DNA of 64,000 bases from Enoplosus armatus (taxonomy: Eukaryota > Chordata > Actinopteri > Centrarchiformes > Enoplosidae), in NCBI RefSeq assembly GCF_043641665.1, contig NC_092184.1:1059001-1123000 (forward strand), given 5' to 3'. This document shows positions 36,610 to 48,659 of the stretch, one piece after another (the stretch's first letter is position 1; the number at the start of each line of letters is the position of its first letter). The translations under genes and the position numbers were made by a program. The notes below the pieces were generated by a model, which saw nothing but the letters and a program-made list of their open reading frames with translations, was not told the origin of the DNA and ran no database searches.

Positions 36610-39390
36610 AGGCCGCCCCTGCTCAACATATTTTGTTGTTGCAGTGGTCCATCAGGGACGGACATCCATAAATATTGTGGATAAATCGCAGGAAGAACTA
36701 ACTTCACTTCAGATCTTGGTTCATTGAACTGATTCAGATTTAGTTGTGCAGTGCGGGATGAAGCTTGACTGATGTTCCACAGGGTTTGGTTTTAACATTG
36801 GTGGGGATGTGTTTTTATCGCGCGTGCACACACACACACACACGCACACAAACACCTTGATTTCGCAGAAGCACTTTACGCAATATGTATTTTCTTATAT
36901 AACTTGCCCAAAAACGTGACTTGTATTTTGTGGATTATTTTCTAAATGAAATGCCCTCATTTTAAAACCTCATCTGAGATTCTGTAACTCAATTTAAGAG
37001 TTGTCTGAAGCTAATAATATGGTGCTTCATAGAGCCACAGCAACGCTCACACGGTCAAACCATCTCAAAAACGTCTTCATCTTCAGTCGTGAATTCGTGG
37101 CCAGACACTTCAGTTTGACACGAGAGCTGCCTGTGTTGTGTGTTCTGTGCTGATCAAGCTGCTGCTACCAGGACCCTCCTGATGAAACCATGCATGCTCA
37201 CAAACAAGCCGGCCCGCAGCTCATCGCCCTGCGCCTGCACATGGGACACCCGTTTGCAATCTGCTGCCGACCCAATACGGGAGATTCTTTTCATTTTGTT
37301 TAAACAAACAGGTTTGAATAGATCTAAAGTTTCCATTGTCACATGTCCCAGTGTTAGACTTCAGGCAGGCTTCAAGTTGTCTACGTAAAGCAGACAAGGA
37401 AGGGAACATGATTAGATAAACATTAGAATAAGAATAAAATAAGCAACACAAATATGAATATTAACAAACGTGGTGTGAGGTAGAAAAAATGAAATTGTAT
37501 TTGTATTGTTTGTCATGATACATTCATAGACTCATGTAAAAAGAATCCCTCTCAAACCTTCCCACAGGGTTGTGCGGAGGTGCGGGCCGCGTTTATTTGT
37601 GCTTTAGAATGCAACTGTTATGTCTCTGATTCACTGCTTTGTTCTCGCTGACGCCGCGCCGTCTCTTCACTCTCTTTCTAGCTCGCTCGACCACCACAGC
37701 TCTCTCTCTCTCACTCGTTGAGACTTTGAATGGTGTGTTCACGAACCGCAAACCGGGCAAATTTGAGTTTTTGTCCTCTTTTCTGGTTAATTCTAGTGAA
37801 GCTGCACTGGCGAAGGTGGTTCGTGGAACTGATGATCCGCTGTGTTCACAGGCTGCAAATTGCCGCCTGTAGGAAAGTGTTTGTTTGAACGTGTATGTGT
37901 TCTTTAATCTCATAGGCCTATCACATAGCATCACCCATTCCCTTTTCTTGGCAGGGCAGAGGATCATTTAAAAAAAAAAGGAAGAAAAAGTGACTGAAAC
38001 CAGAAAAAGTGACAATGAACAATGGGAAAGGCAGGGCGAAAGAGAAAAGAAAAGGGAACATGGCCGAGCTTATGTGTGTGTATGGAAGGTTTGGGGCGAA
38101 ACAGTGGTGACAATAGTGCAGATAGCAGTAATGACAGTTCTAACCATCATTAAAATTGTTGCCTTTAGTGCTCATTATGCTCATTGTCGTCACCGCCATT
38201 AGTAATATAAATATTATTATTATATAAATAATAATAGTAATGGTTATTATAAGGCATAATGTCGCTGGCAATAATAATAGTTACCACTGAAACGACACCA
38301 TACAATAGATTTAATAACACATCTGGGGGAAAAGATCAGAAATCAGAAATACTTTATTGATCCTGGGGGGGAAATTATACAATAAAAAGATTTTTTTTTT
38401 AAATGGATAGAGGTGTTAAGTCTTTATTTAGTTTAGCTGCAGACTGGGGCAGATATGAAGTTAGTCAGTGAGCACCTGGTTTCCGTGGTAACCAGCCCTC
38501 CAGAGTCCGCTAACTGTCTTCCTGTGAATGCCACAGTTCAATATTGTCAGACTGCGTTAGATTTTTGATTTTTTGATTTTTTTTTCTTTCTCCCCTGTCA
38601 GTTGTGATCGCAGCAGCCAATAAGAGGAACCAATCTGACATCCCAAGCACCCAAACATTTTTAAAGGCACAAGGTACAGCGGTCCCGCCTCGCACCTTTA
38701 CAACGGCTGCGCCGAAGCGTTGCGTATGTTTCGTTGTGAAATGTCAGTATGCTGCGCTCAGCTCACTCGCAGAAAATCAATCAAGTTTATTTGTCACGTG
38801 CAATCACATAAGGTACAACAACGGTGAAATGTAATCCCGCCAATATATGTGTATGACGGGGGGTCCTGTCAGAGGATCCTAGTGGCCTGAGGGTAGAAGC
38901 TTTTCCTGCATACATTTCTGCTCGACAGGTAACTACACCTGCTCGATTTCTTCATGATTTGATTTTTTGAAAAACGTAACCACATGGCTAAGATGGCCGT
39001 GGCTACACTCACGCTACAATGATGTCGCAGTTGGGCTAGCGTCAGCTCGTTCCCAATGCTTTTACCCTCTCCACCAAAATATTTTTCAGCGAACACAAAC
39101 TATTCATTGTTGTACAGAGATGTAAGACGAGAAATCCACATTTCTGATGCACACTCAAATATTTCTTGTTTTAAATAAATGTTGTAGAAATCCACAAATA
39201 CGCGTATTTAAAAGTATTTTCATCCAAAAAAATGTTTACAAACTGCTTGTCATGTGTGAACTTCACTGGGTGTGGGGTTTTTTTAAGACTTATCTGTAGC
39301 CTATCAGGTGTTTCCTTCCATGTCAGCTAAGCTCATAAGCGCAGATTCTAGGGTATGATTTAGTATGATCACATAGTGTTACATCTGCAC
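36610..39390. other. Intergenic sequence, no gene recognised
   Basis: Apart from the L2 tail and a CA repeat (36825-36844), no feature is supported. Frames at 37593-37967 and 37140-37388 lack recognisable domains. Confidence 0.4.
38335..38390 (-). mobile_element. L2 LINE 3' tail, minus strand
   Basis: CAGAAATCAGAAATACTTTA, then TTGATCCTGGGGGGGAAATT, is another L2 3' end in the same orientation as 36568. Confidence 0.65.
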
Positions 39391-39398
39391 AGTCTGCG

Positions 39399-39481
39399 AT
39401 GGCGAAAACGAGGACGGCCATCAAACAGCTGTCCAGAGGTCAGCCTCAACATGGTGCCTTGGCGTTAGCTGCTCTCCACAG
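39399..39481 (+). CDS. Candidate first coding exon of an unknown gene
   Basis: ATGGCG opens a frame of 27 codons (MAKTRTAIKQLSRGQP...) that ends at a strong donor CAG|GTAAGC. The following 100 bases carry GTTAGCTAAC and CTAGCTAGC motifs often found near fish promoters. No downstream exon could be linked, so the call is weak. Confidence 0.2.
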
Positions 39482-39892
39482 GTAAGCCGTAACTCTTCTT
39501 GTCTTGCATGATTAAATATGTTTGAGTTATGAGTCTGTGATGTGGCAACACTAGCGTTAGCTAACAAGTTGGCTATATAATGCTAACGTACAGCCTAGGA
39601 TCATTACCTGGCTAGCTAGCCATAATATGATCCTAGTAACGTTAGACAACATGATCTTACTGCTGTTTGCGAGTGAAAAGTGATGCACTCCGTGGAGGGA
39701 TAACATTCCACCGCACACGCGAACACAATCCTTTCCATTTTTCACGTTAAGTCTGAAGAGGTCAAAACTCTAGTGACGCTTATAGAATATCAAACGACGT
39801 TATTGTTGTGGCAGACACATTTCGGCATGAGAACACATTACAAGGAACATTTCAATAGGGTAGGTATGAGGCAGGAGACACGTTTTAAAGGG

Positions 39893-39932
<40 letters not shown>

Positions 39933-41576
39933 ACCAATCATATACATCCACACAGATATCAGCCAATGGGGCAACTACACAGATGGGCTGCGCATTATGG
40001 TCATGTGGCTTCAGCCCAATCGCATTCCCAGACTGGCAGAGAGGCAAAGAGAGTGCCCAATGAAAGACATTCTATTAGGTGACATTAGAGGTCAAAATGT
40101 AGACCTGGCGCGATACATAGAAAGACTATGAAGAGCAACATAGATCCATCATGGGGACCACCACGGTCACATAAATGAAAGATATTTAAGAACCGCTATA
40201 AAAAAGAAAATATGGATTGAGAAGTCCTCATTTATGCTTGCAAAATGCTTCTCTCTTTTATTTTACTACCTCTTTTGGCTTAATTGCTCCTCTGCCTGTA
40301 AGAAATGAAATGTGTTATTGCTTTTCATTAAAATTTCTTGTAACAGGGCGGGTTACATCATCCTTTTTCATAATGAAACCTCGTAAGGGAAAGCTGAAGT
40401 AAAATATAAATCCAGGATGAGAACAATGAAAAGAGCATCCCTGACTGTTCTCCCCAAAAGCAGGGGAGGGCTACAGAGACGGGCTTGGGTTGGGGAGAAT
40501 AGATTTGGTCATGGCTCATAAATAAAACCTATGAACCAGCTGTCATTGCAAGCAAATGCAGCCCCTGCATGATATGAAATACAATAAGGCAAAAAAATGC
40601 CTCGCTGCATACAAATACGAGTAGTGGTGAGGCTGCCACTTTGCGACTCCTGGTGGCAGAAAAGAGAACAGCAGGTCAGATTTCATTGGGGTTGGAGAAG
40701 CCGCAACCAAACCCTGGTGGAAAAGCTGGGCGCGTTCATGCGCTTTCACCGCATACAGAGCAAATATTTTCACATTTCGAATTTGGACACTCAAATAAAA
40801 TGAAATGAAGGAGGGTTAATAATATAACGTACCAGCTAGCAAAGCACCCAAAGCTGTAGCGCGTCTCAGATATTTTTTCTTTGGAACATAAGTGCCAAAA
40901 GTTCTGGGTGAAGTGGAACAACCTGGATCTGGCTGTACATCACATCCGACACACAGTGCAAATTCTACTAGCTAGCTAACTCACGAATGTTAGCTCTGCG
41001 CCACTAGCGGTCGAATTGATTGATGGGGTGGATGTCATGATGTTTTTGGCCGAAAATTGGTCGGCTCGAGCTTATGCAAGCTTTTTTTTTGCATATACTG
41101 TATATACTGGGGGTGTGATCTAAAAGGGTTAAAAGGGCATTTTTCATTCAGTAATGAGATAATGAGGATGTGGGGAGGGCTCATCAGAATGTATGTGCAA
41201 GCCAGCTGCTAGAAAAGCAAGAATTTCTACGGTATATTTCATAAAACGAGATTAAAATTTGTCCTTGAGGGGGCAACCATCACAACCTAACCCACCACAC
41301 CAATGGTTATATGGAAGACGCGTCATCAACTGGCTCAGAGGTGCTGCTCGAAGTGAAATTCTGGACTTACACTGCGCGGAAGATAAAACTAAAAACCCTT
41401 CACTCCTACTCACAAACCTGCTGCTGAATCTTTATGTTTACACCATCCTTTTTTTTGTTGTTATTTGGCAATTCTCATGTCTGCAAACAATGAGAATACA
41501 TTTGGCATTGATTTTGTTTCAAACCTCTTCATCCTCATTCATATTCATTCAACATTGAATATTATACTATGTATTA

Positions 41577-42941
41577 CACTGTGTTCCAAATTATTATGCA
41601 AGTAGGATTTCAGTTAAATAAACATTTGGCTTTTTGTTTTTCAATGAAACGTTTCGCTTGTGTCTGTTTAAAACACTGACATCAATTTCAGACAGGTTTG
41701 ATGATTCATTTGGCAGCTGAGCCTAATTAAAGAGAAAAGTACTTAAGGAGGTTGTTCCACATTATGAAGCAAGTTGCAGGTTTCATGCAATATGGGGAGA
41801 AAGAAAGATCCTTCTGCAGATGAAAAGTGTGAAATATTGCAATGCCTTGCAAAAGGTATGAAAACACTGGAGAGAGCTCATCGTACTGTGAAAAGATATG
41901 TGCGTGATTCAGAGCACAGATGGGTTAGTTCAGGTAAAGGTGTATCGAGGAAGATTTCAGTCAAGCAAATACATCGTATTAAGAGAGCAGCTGTTAAAAA
42001 GCCACTGCTGAGCAGCAAACGGGTATTTGAAGCTGCTGGTGCCTCTGGAGTCCCAAGAACCTCTCGATGCAGGATCCTTCAGAGGCTTGCAGTTGCGCAC
42101 AAAGCTGTATTCGGGCCACCCCTAACCAATGCTCACAAGTAGAAACGTTTGCAGTGAGCTCAGAAATACATGGAGACCAATTTTCAAACAGTTTTATTCA
42201 CTGATGAATGCCGTGCTACACTGGATGGTCCAGATGGATGGAGTTCTGGATGGCTGGTGGATGGCCACCATGTCCCAACAAGGTTGCGACGTCAGCAAGG
42301 AGGAGGTGGTGGAGTGATGTTTTGGGCTGGAATAATGGGGAGTGAGCTGGTAGGCCCCTTTAGGGTGCCCGAAGTTGTCAAAATGACCTCTGCAAAATAT
42401 GTGGAGTTCCTAAATGATCATTTCCTGCCATGGTATAAAAAGAAGAACCGTGCCTTCCGGAGTAAAATCGTTTTCGTGCAAGACAATGCACCATCCCATG
42501 CTGCAAAAGATACCATTGAGTCCTTGGCTGCTATGGGCATAAAGGGAGAGAAAATCATGGTGTGGCCACCATCATCCCCTGACCTCAACCCTACTGAGAA
42601 CCTGTGGAGCATCCTTAAAAGGAAGATCTATGAGGGTGGGCGGCAGTATACCTCAAAACAGCAGCTCCGGGAGGCAATTCTGGCATACGCAAATCAAATC
42701 CAGGCAGAAACTATACGTGGGCCCGCAAGTTGAATGGATGGTGAAGGAGTTGTGAAGGTGATATCCAAGAAGGGCTCCTATGTTAACATGTAACTTGACC
42801 TGTAAAGATGTTTTTGATTGAAATAGCATTTATTTTGAGAAAAAAATATCTCCTAATGTAGAAAATACATCCGTTTTCAATTCTTTATAACCTATTGAAT
42901 GCTTTGAAACTCTGTTGTGCATAATAATTTGGAACACAGTG
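41577..42941 (+). mobile_element. Tc1-like DNA transposon, 1365 bp, with perfect 23-bp TIRs and TA duplications
   Basis: Positions 41577-41599 (CACTGTGTTCCAAAT...) and 42919-42941 are exact reverse complements. Each is flanked by TA, the target duplication of Tc1/mariner elements. The interior encodes one transposase read on the plus strand. Ends and target duplications are complete, so this copy still marks a clean insertion in the spacer between fat3 and the mtnr1b gene. Confidence 0.92.
41792..42733 (+). pseudogene. Tc1-like transposase, DD37E spacing, broken by two stops
   Basis: The reading frame starts at ATG 41792 (MGRKKDPSADEK) and stays in one frame to 42733. It is interrupted by TAG at 42140-42142 and a TGA four codons later. 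The N-terminal HTH region looks shortened (LAKGMKTLERAHRTVKRYV), as if about nine residues were deleted in frame. The catalytic part has FTDEC (first Asp), FVQDNAPSH (second Asp) and SSPDLNPTENLW (Glu). I count 37 residues between the second Asp and the Glu, against 34 in Tc1. DD37E Tc1-like elements have been described (TRT group); membership here is inference. The enzyme is inactive as encoded. Confidence 0.88.
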
Positions 42942-42947
42942 TATACA

Positions 42948-42995
<48 letters not shown>

Positions 42996-43019
42996 AGTGA
43001 CCCATGGCATAAAGCATCG

Positions 43020-43082
43020 TTGAGAGTCTTGAAAGGTGCTCTATCAATAAAATGTATTATTGTTATTATTATTATTGTTACA
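43020..43082 (+). repeat. LINE/SINE 3' tail with TTATTA repeats
   Basis: AAAGGTGCTCTATCAATAAA, then ATGTATTATTGTTATTATTA, matches the 3' tail of a common fish retroposon. It directly follows an AT microsatellite (42955-42991). Confidence 0.45.
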
Positions 43083-43084
43083 AT

Positions 43085-45765
43085 ATGTAGCATAAAATGG
43101 ACAATCCCATTTTCCCCACAAAAGGAATAAAGAGAAGGTCTAAAGTTCAACATTTCCTGAACTGCCAAGGATTCCGCTTGCACACTTGACCATAAGCAGG
43201 ACTGAGTGACTCTATAAATGTGTCTTAATCTTCCCTGAACAGTGACTTTTTTTTTTCTTCTCTTAATAGCATTCTTGAGTGGAATTCTTAGAGGTGCGAT
43301 AAATACAGGGTTCGGAGCACGTAGCAAGAGGCCTCAATCACTTAAATCACCGATAAACATAATGCATCATCGCTTGATCAGCGCGGGAGCGCAAACATGT
43401 TCAAGGTTAGACGCACTTAATCTGGGCGAGCAGGCTTATGAATATATATTGCTTTGCTCTAATGATAATGCTAAATTATTCGATGTGTCATCTCAATAAA
43501 TCACTCTAATTGCATCACTCGGAGCGCATGTTGTACTAATGCCGGGGTGAAATGGAATGTGCATATGTTTAACCTTGAGAAAGTGTCCAGGCAGCAGAGA
43601 GACACCCGTGTCCATGCGACGTGATATGCAGATTGAGGATGAAATTGACATTTGTGGAGGCAACCTCTTGATAGCTCCAACCGGGTAATCATTGGTGGCT
43701 ACGGGTGGAACACACACTGGCGATGTCGTTGCCCAACTATGAGTCCAACTGGAGAAGACACATTCACATTTACCCAACAACTGAATCAGGAAAGCGACCA
43801 CAAATCCGTCCAACAGCTCAACCTGACTGCTCATTTAATCTCCATGCAACTGCGTGGAGATTCCTAAGCAGCAAGAAGTTGGATGAAGTCAGAGCCCGAA
43901 ATGTGTCCTCCCCGTATTTGGTAACATAAATAATTGACCTAATTTAATACTTTGTTGTGGAATAGATCACTCATGAATGTCATTGCTTTATTGATTTTAC
44001 TGTAGTCTGCTGTAGGCTGCTGCTGAAGGGACTGTGGTGATTTCCTCCCCACTGTTCCTTCCTGTGCAGCACTGTGCCGTGCCTTTTGTATTTTGTGGCA
44101 CCTTCCTTCAAACAAACATAGCAAACGTAGGTGAAGTTCAATGAGTATATCTTCCCTAACAGATTTTGTCGACTGTATATATGTAATGACAGCTGTTGAG
44201 CGCAAAACGTTTCCCCCTGTATTTCAAAATGTATTAAAAATACAAGAATAAACTGTTCATTGAAAATGTGTGTGAAATGTGATTTAACAAAAGAAAATGT
44301 GCATAAACGGAATACATTGAATTAATTAAATGACAATTTTAACTACACTACCAGTAGAAATAAAAAAAATTCTTTACTGACAAAAGTAGCAGCATTTTCT
44401 GTCATCTAAAAAATTGCTTTTGTTATGGCGACACTTCACTTTCAAACACATAAAAATACTGTTAATAATACATTTAAAAATGTATAATTGCAAGAAAATA
44501 TATGACTAAAGAAAGGAGTATTTTACATAACTTAAAGGTTCTCATAAAACACACTTCATTCAAACGCGACAAAAAAACACAAACTTAAACTCCCCAAAAC
44601 CGCCTTGGTACATCTTTCAATCAATAATGAATAAACCCATAATCCACCGAGCTAGATGTGAAAATATCCCAGCTGTAACGTGGCACACTGTGTGAGACAG
44701 TCAAAAACTACATTTGAACGGATTTTTTTCTAATTTTCATTGTATCGCTACATTTTGTATTAATTTGAATGATTCGATTGTGATAAGTGTTAAGTTCAGT
44801 TTTTTTTTTAAAGTTAACTGTGTTTACGCTTCCTTACATTTATGTGACGTGTAAGTCAAGCATAAATTCACTATATTCCCCAACACACAGAAAAAGGTAT
44901 TACAGTCCATCCGTGCACATTCCTGTGTACCATGATGCTCTAACCCACTTACTGTTGCCTCGCTCTCCACCCCCTGATACAATTCATCAAGTCATGTGTG
45001 AGGCACTGCAGGAGGAGGTGAAACTCAAACTCAAGCGCTGTCTGCGGAGGGCATGCTCCATCCTAGTTCCATGCTTCATTTTGTCCTCCTTGGTTGGCCA
45101 AAATGCCCCTCTGATGGGCCTGGACGTCTCTAAAGTTTCTCTGTAGTTAGATCATGTGTTGTTCTGGTATTACAGGGAAGCAAAAATTAAGCCTAACCCT
45201 CATTCACTCGTTCATTCATTTTACCCCCTGCCCCTCAGTGAGTCTGTGCAGCAAAAATCACAAATCTACATACTCTTGGCTTATAATATATTTTGGACCG
45301 AATAGTTGAAATTGTGATTATTCAAAAGGGGATTTTTTTTGCAGGTGTGTGATGCTCTGGACAGACATCTTCAATTTTAGAGGTCTAAAAAGTCTTTCTG
45401 GGCTCCAGATCATCACATAACCTGCAGTTTCAACTGTGGCCATGGTGTCAAAACCACCAATGCCACCACCCACACTGCTCCTGGAGGCCGGTGCTTTCAA
45501 GTCTCGTCCGTAATTACGTGGACATTGAACTGGGACAGAATGTTGGCTGTGACTGGTGATGTGACCAACACATTAATATAGCTTCAAAAATGTTCGTTCT
45601 TTAATAAACACCTCATTGAAGTATACACATTGTACTATTGTTATTATTATTATTTCATGGTAATGATGGAACCAACACATTCTGTAATTTATCTAGATTT
45701 TTTTTGTTTGTTCTGTGTTGAGGTTTTAAGGAGGTTTTTGTCACTATGGTTATTTCAGCCTGCAC
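43085..45765. other. Intergenic sequence upstream of the PIM-like gene
   Basis: No coding exon recognised. It is A/T-rich, notably 44220-44830. A minus-strand frame at 45318-45500 has no identified family. Confidence 0.4.
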
Positions 45766-45769
45766 ACTA

Positions 45770-45959
45770 ATAGTGATGTCACAGAATGGAACTCCGGTGA
45801 CAAGAATCGACACGTAAAGCGTCAGAACCTCAGAACACGCAGAGAGAGATTAGAAATCCACTCGCACTGAGCATTTCGGCAGAGTCAACGCACAAGTTCT
45901 GGAGATTCACAGTAACTTCTTTTCTCAAACGGCGGTATCGAATACATTTACAAAAGAAC
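45770..45959 (+). promoter_or_regulatory. Probable promoter and 5' UTR of the PIM-like gene
   Basis: The 190 bases before the ATG include a CRE-like TGATGTCAC at about 45773 and a purine-rich leader. The ATG sits in AGAACATGG, with G at +4. The transcription start is not determinable by eye, so this is inference from position. Confidence 0.3.
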
Positions 45960-48548
45960 ATGGACGTGAATTCGTTTGAGATTCTCCATTCTCTGGACTT
46001 CGAGAACGATTCAGGTGAGTGTGAACTTCTGGTAAACACCTGCAGCTGCTTTCCACGCACTGCAAAAAGCTTCTTATGGAGTCATTTTGTCTGTAGTTCA
46101 GGGTTAATATGTACGATTGTAATCTGCAACAAGTAACTACAGCTGTCCAGAGGGTGTTGAGGTTGGGATGGTAGGTGGGCACGTAAAGCGTCTGACTTTC
46201 ACGCAGGAGATCAGAGTTTTTGTCCCGTCAGACCTTTTTTAAAGGTCACCTTTTTAAAAAGACACTTTTTTAAACCGTTACTGCGATCTTCCCCAACCTT
46301 AAGCATACCATAGTTGCAAGAAAAAAATAATTATTTAACTTTCAAAATGTTGGCACTGAATGTTACAAAGCAAAGTTGTTGAACGTAAGAGAGAGTTTTG
46401 CAGAACCATCCAATATGAACAAGTTGATGTTCACTGGGTTTATCTCGCTTGTAGAGATCAGTAGCAGCAACGCCGAACCCAACAACGGCATGGGGGAGGA
46501 CTGCCGGGTGACGAGGGGCAAGAGGAAGGCCAGCAATAAGCCAGAGTCACCCAGAAAAAGGCAGAGGCGTACCAGCGGCCCCACTGAGGTGGCAGTGGAG
46601 GCTGTGACAGCCAAGGGGGCCAAGAGAAAGGCCAGCACTGAAAGAGAGTCCCCCAGTAAGAAGCAGAGGGGTCACAGCAACAGCTGCGACATCAGTGAAC
46701 CCTCCGGGGTGGCAGTGGAGGATGTGACGAGCTCCTGCGGCCCTTCAACCTCCAACCAGAATGACGGGAGCTCGTCCTACTCAGCCAGAACCAGTCGAGG
46801 TAAGCTGATAGTGTGAAACAACACGAGATACATCACTCCTGGCTACCGCCTGGCCAACAGATAGTCCGACACTTGCATAACAGTAGAAGAAGATTTGACT
46901 AACCCCTAGGTTAACAACCACCGATATCAACCGCAGGGGGGTTAGGGTAAGATGGTTCTTCACAAATACAGTAAAACATGAATTTGTGTTTGTGCGCGTA
47001 GCCAACTTTGAGGCCAAGTACCTGCAGCTTGACAAGCTCGGAGAAGGGGGCTTCGGGTCAGTTTATGCCGGCTGCAGGAAAATGGATAATTTGCCAGTAA
47101 GTATTACGAAGGTATTCTCACATCACACGTGCGCACACAGCCATCACTCCCTGCACTAGCCAAAGCTCTGCTGATTCTGTCCTGTAGGTGGCGATCAAAC
47201 ACATCCCCAAAGCAGATGTGGAAAGTCGATCAATGGTGAGTGATCTGGTCTGAGATCATTGTTGATCACTGTTCACTTCTTTGTTACTTTTGTTGTTGAT
47301 GACGAAAGCACACACATACACAACCGCATCTATGTTTGCTGTTTCCTTCAGGTCCTGAATGGGAAGACATACACAGTCCCCTTGGAGGTGCTCCTCATGT
47401 TGAGCGTGGCACACGGACCAGAGGAATCTGCAGCCGTGTCATTGTTAGACTGGTATGATCTGGACCAGGAGGTTCTCCTGGTCATGGAGAGACCGGCCTC
47501 CTCTGTGGACCTGCTGAACTTCCTGAATGACAACGGTGGTCCCGTGGAGGAAGACCAGGCTAAGGTACTGAAGCTGGGTGGAGCAAGTTTCTGTGCCAGT
47601 GCGTGGATGCAAATTTGCAACCACTCGCGTCTTTGCGTTGACTTCGTATGCTGCCGTGTGGCTTCACATTCAGTGTGAACACACCTTTATATCCATGCGC
47701 AGGGTTTAACTAGTTCTGACCTGGCCAAATGAACTGAACTGAACTTTGAGGAACATTTTTGTGTGAAAGCTGCAACATTGTAAATGGCAAAGTACCACTC
47801 TACAATCTCCTTCTTCACCTCACTCTAACTCACCTGTTTGTCTCTGTCTCAGAACATCATGAAGCAGCTGGTGAAAGCAACCATTCAAATGCACTCCGAG
47901 GGCGTCTTCCACCGGGACATCAAAGCAGAGAACGTCCTCATTGAAACCTGCTCTGACGTCCCTCGAGTCCGGGTCATAGACTTTGGGTGTGGCTGCTTCG
48001 CGAAGAAGGGATCTTACAGCGACTTCTCTGGTACGACGTCCGGCTTCGTCTGGCTTCCCCTCATCATCCATCTGTTGATCTCTGGAGTGATGGCTTTCAT
48101 TGAGTGTTTTTCTTTCTCCATCTCCATCTGTCTGTGTTTTGTAGGAACCTCTGCGTACGCCCCTCCAGAGTTTTACATACGGGGGAAATACAAGACAGGC
48201 CCCACCACAGTCTGGCAGCTGGGCGCGCTGCTCTACGAACTGCTGGAGGGGTACAAACAGTTTACCACCACCATGTTCCTGCGCAGGAAAATGCAGTACA
48301 GCTGCGAGATGAGGATGCTTAAAGTGTCCAGAGGTACGACAACACTGGTGTCAATGCAGTACCTGAGTTTGGGTTCTAATAGTGTGCAAAGCCTTTTCCT
48401 TCAGAAGCTGCAGCTTCCACCCTAATCTTTGCTTTGTTCTCTGTCTCTCTTCTAAGACTGCCTGGATTTCTTACAGAGGTGTTTGGTTTTGAATCCAATG
48501 GATCGCATCACTCTGGAGCAGATGCAGCGGCACCCCTGGCTCAACTAG
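45960..48548 (+). CDS. PIM-family serine/threonine kinase, complete 8-exon gene (404 aa)
   Basis: Coding exons joined on GT-AG signals with matching phases are 45960-46014, 46455-46799, 47002-47096, 47188-47235, 47352-47564, 47853-48030, 48145-48333 and 48457-48548, giving 405 codons including TAG. Residues 41-90 hold two copies of a basic KRKAS...ESP...K/RQR module, a likely nuclear-localisation region. The kinase domain begins near 138: P-loop GEGGFG (147-152), VAIK lysine 169, alphaC Glu193, hinge ERP (227-229), HRDIKAEN with catalytic Asp274, DFG (295-297), PPE (318-320). The hinge proline and VWQLG, without the usual Asp before VW, are PIM hallmarks. All catalytic residues are present, so an active cytosolic or nuclear kinase is expected. 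PIM-like genes are strongly expanded in teleosts, so no single orthologue is named. The gene lies on the strand opposite to fat3 and mtnr1b. An AATAAA follows at 48639. Confidence 0.9.
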
Positions 48549-48638
48549 TGCTGCACAACCCACCCCTCCAAACACCTCCCACTACCCTTTATACTGGGCC
48601 AGGAACTCATATGGGCCTGCCAATATATGTGTTATATG

Positions 48639-48644
48639 AATAAA
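48639..48644 (+). terminator. Polyadenylation signal of the PIM-like gene
   Basis: A canonical AATAAA lies 91 bases after the TAG stop of the PIM-like kinase and is followed by T/G-rich sequence. A short 3' UTR ending near 48660 is inferred. Confidence 0.6.
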
Positions 48645-48659
48645 TATAACATCATCTGA

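Noticed and set aside
47348..48071. Minus-strand frames opposite PIM kinase exons 5 and 6
   Set aside because: They mirror the real kinase exons, which have full motifs and splice sites.
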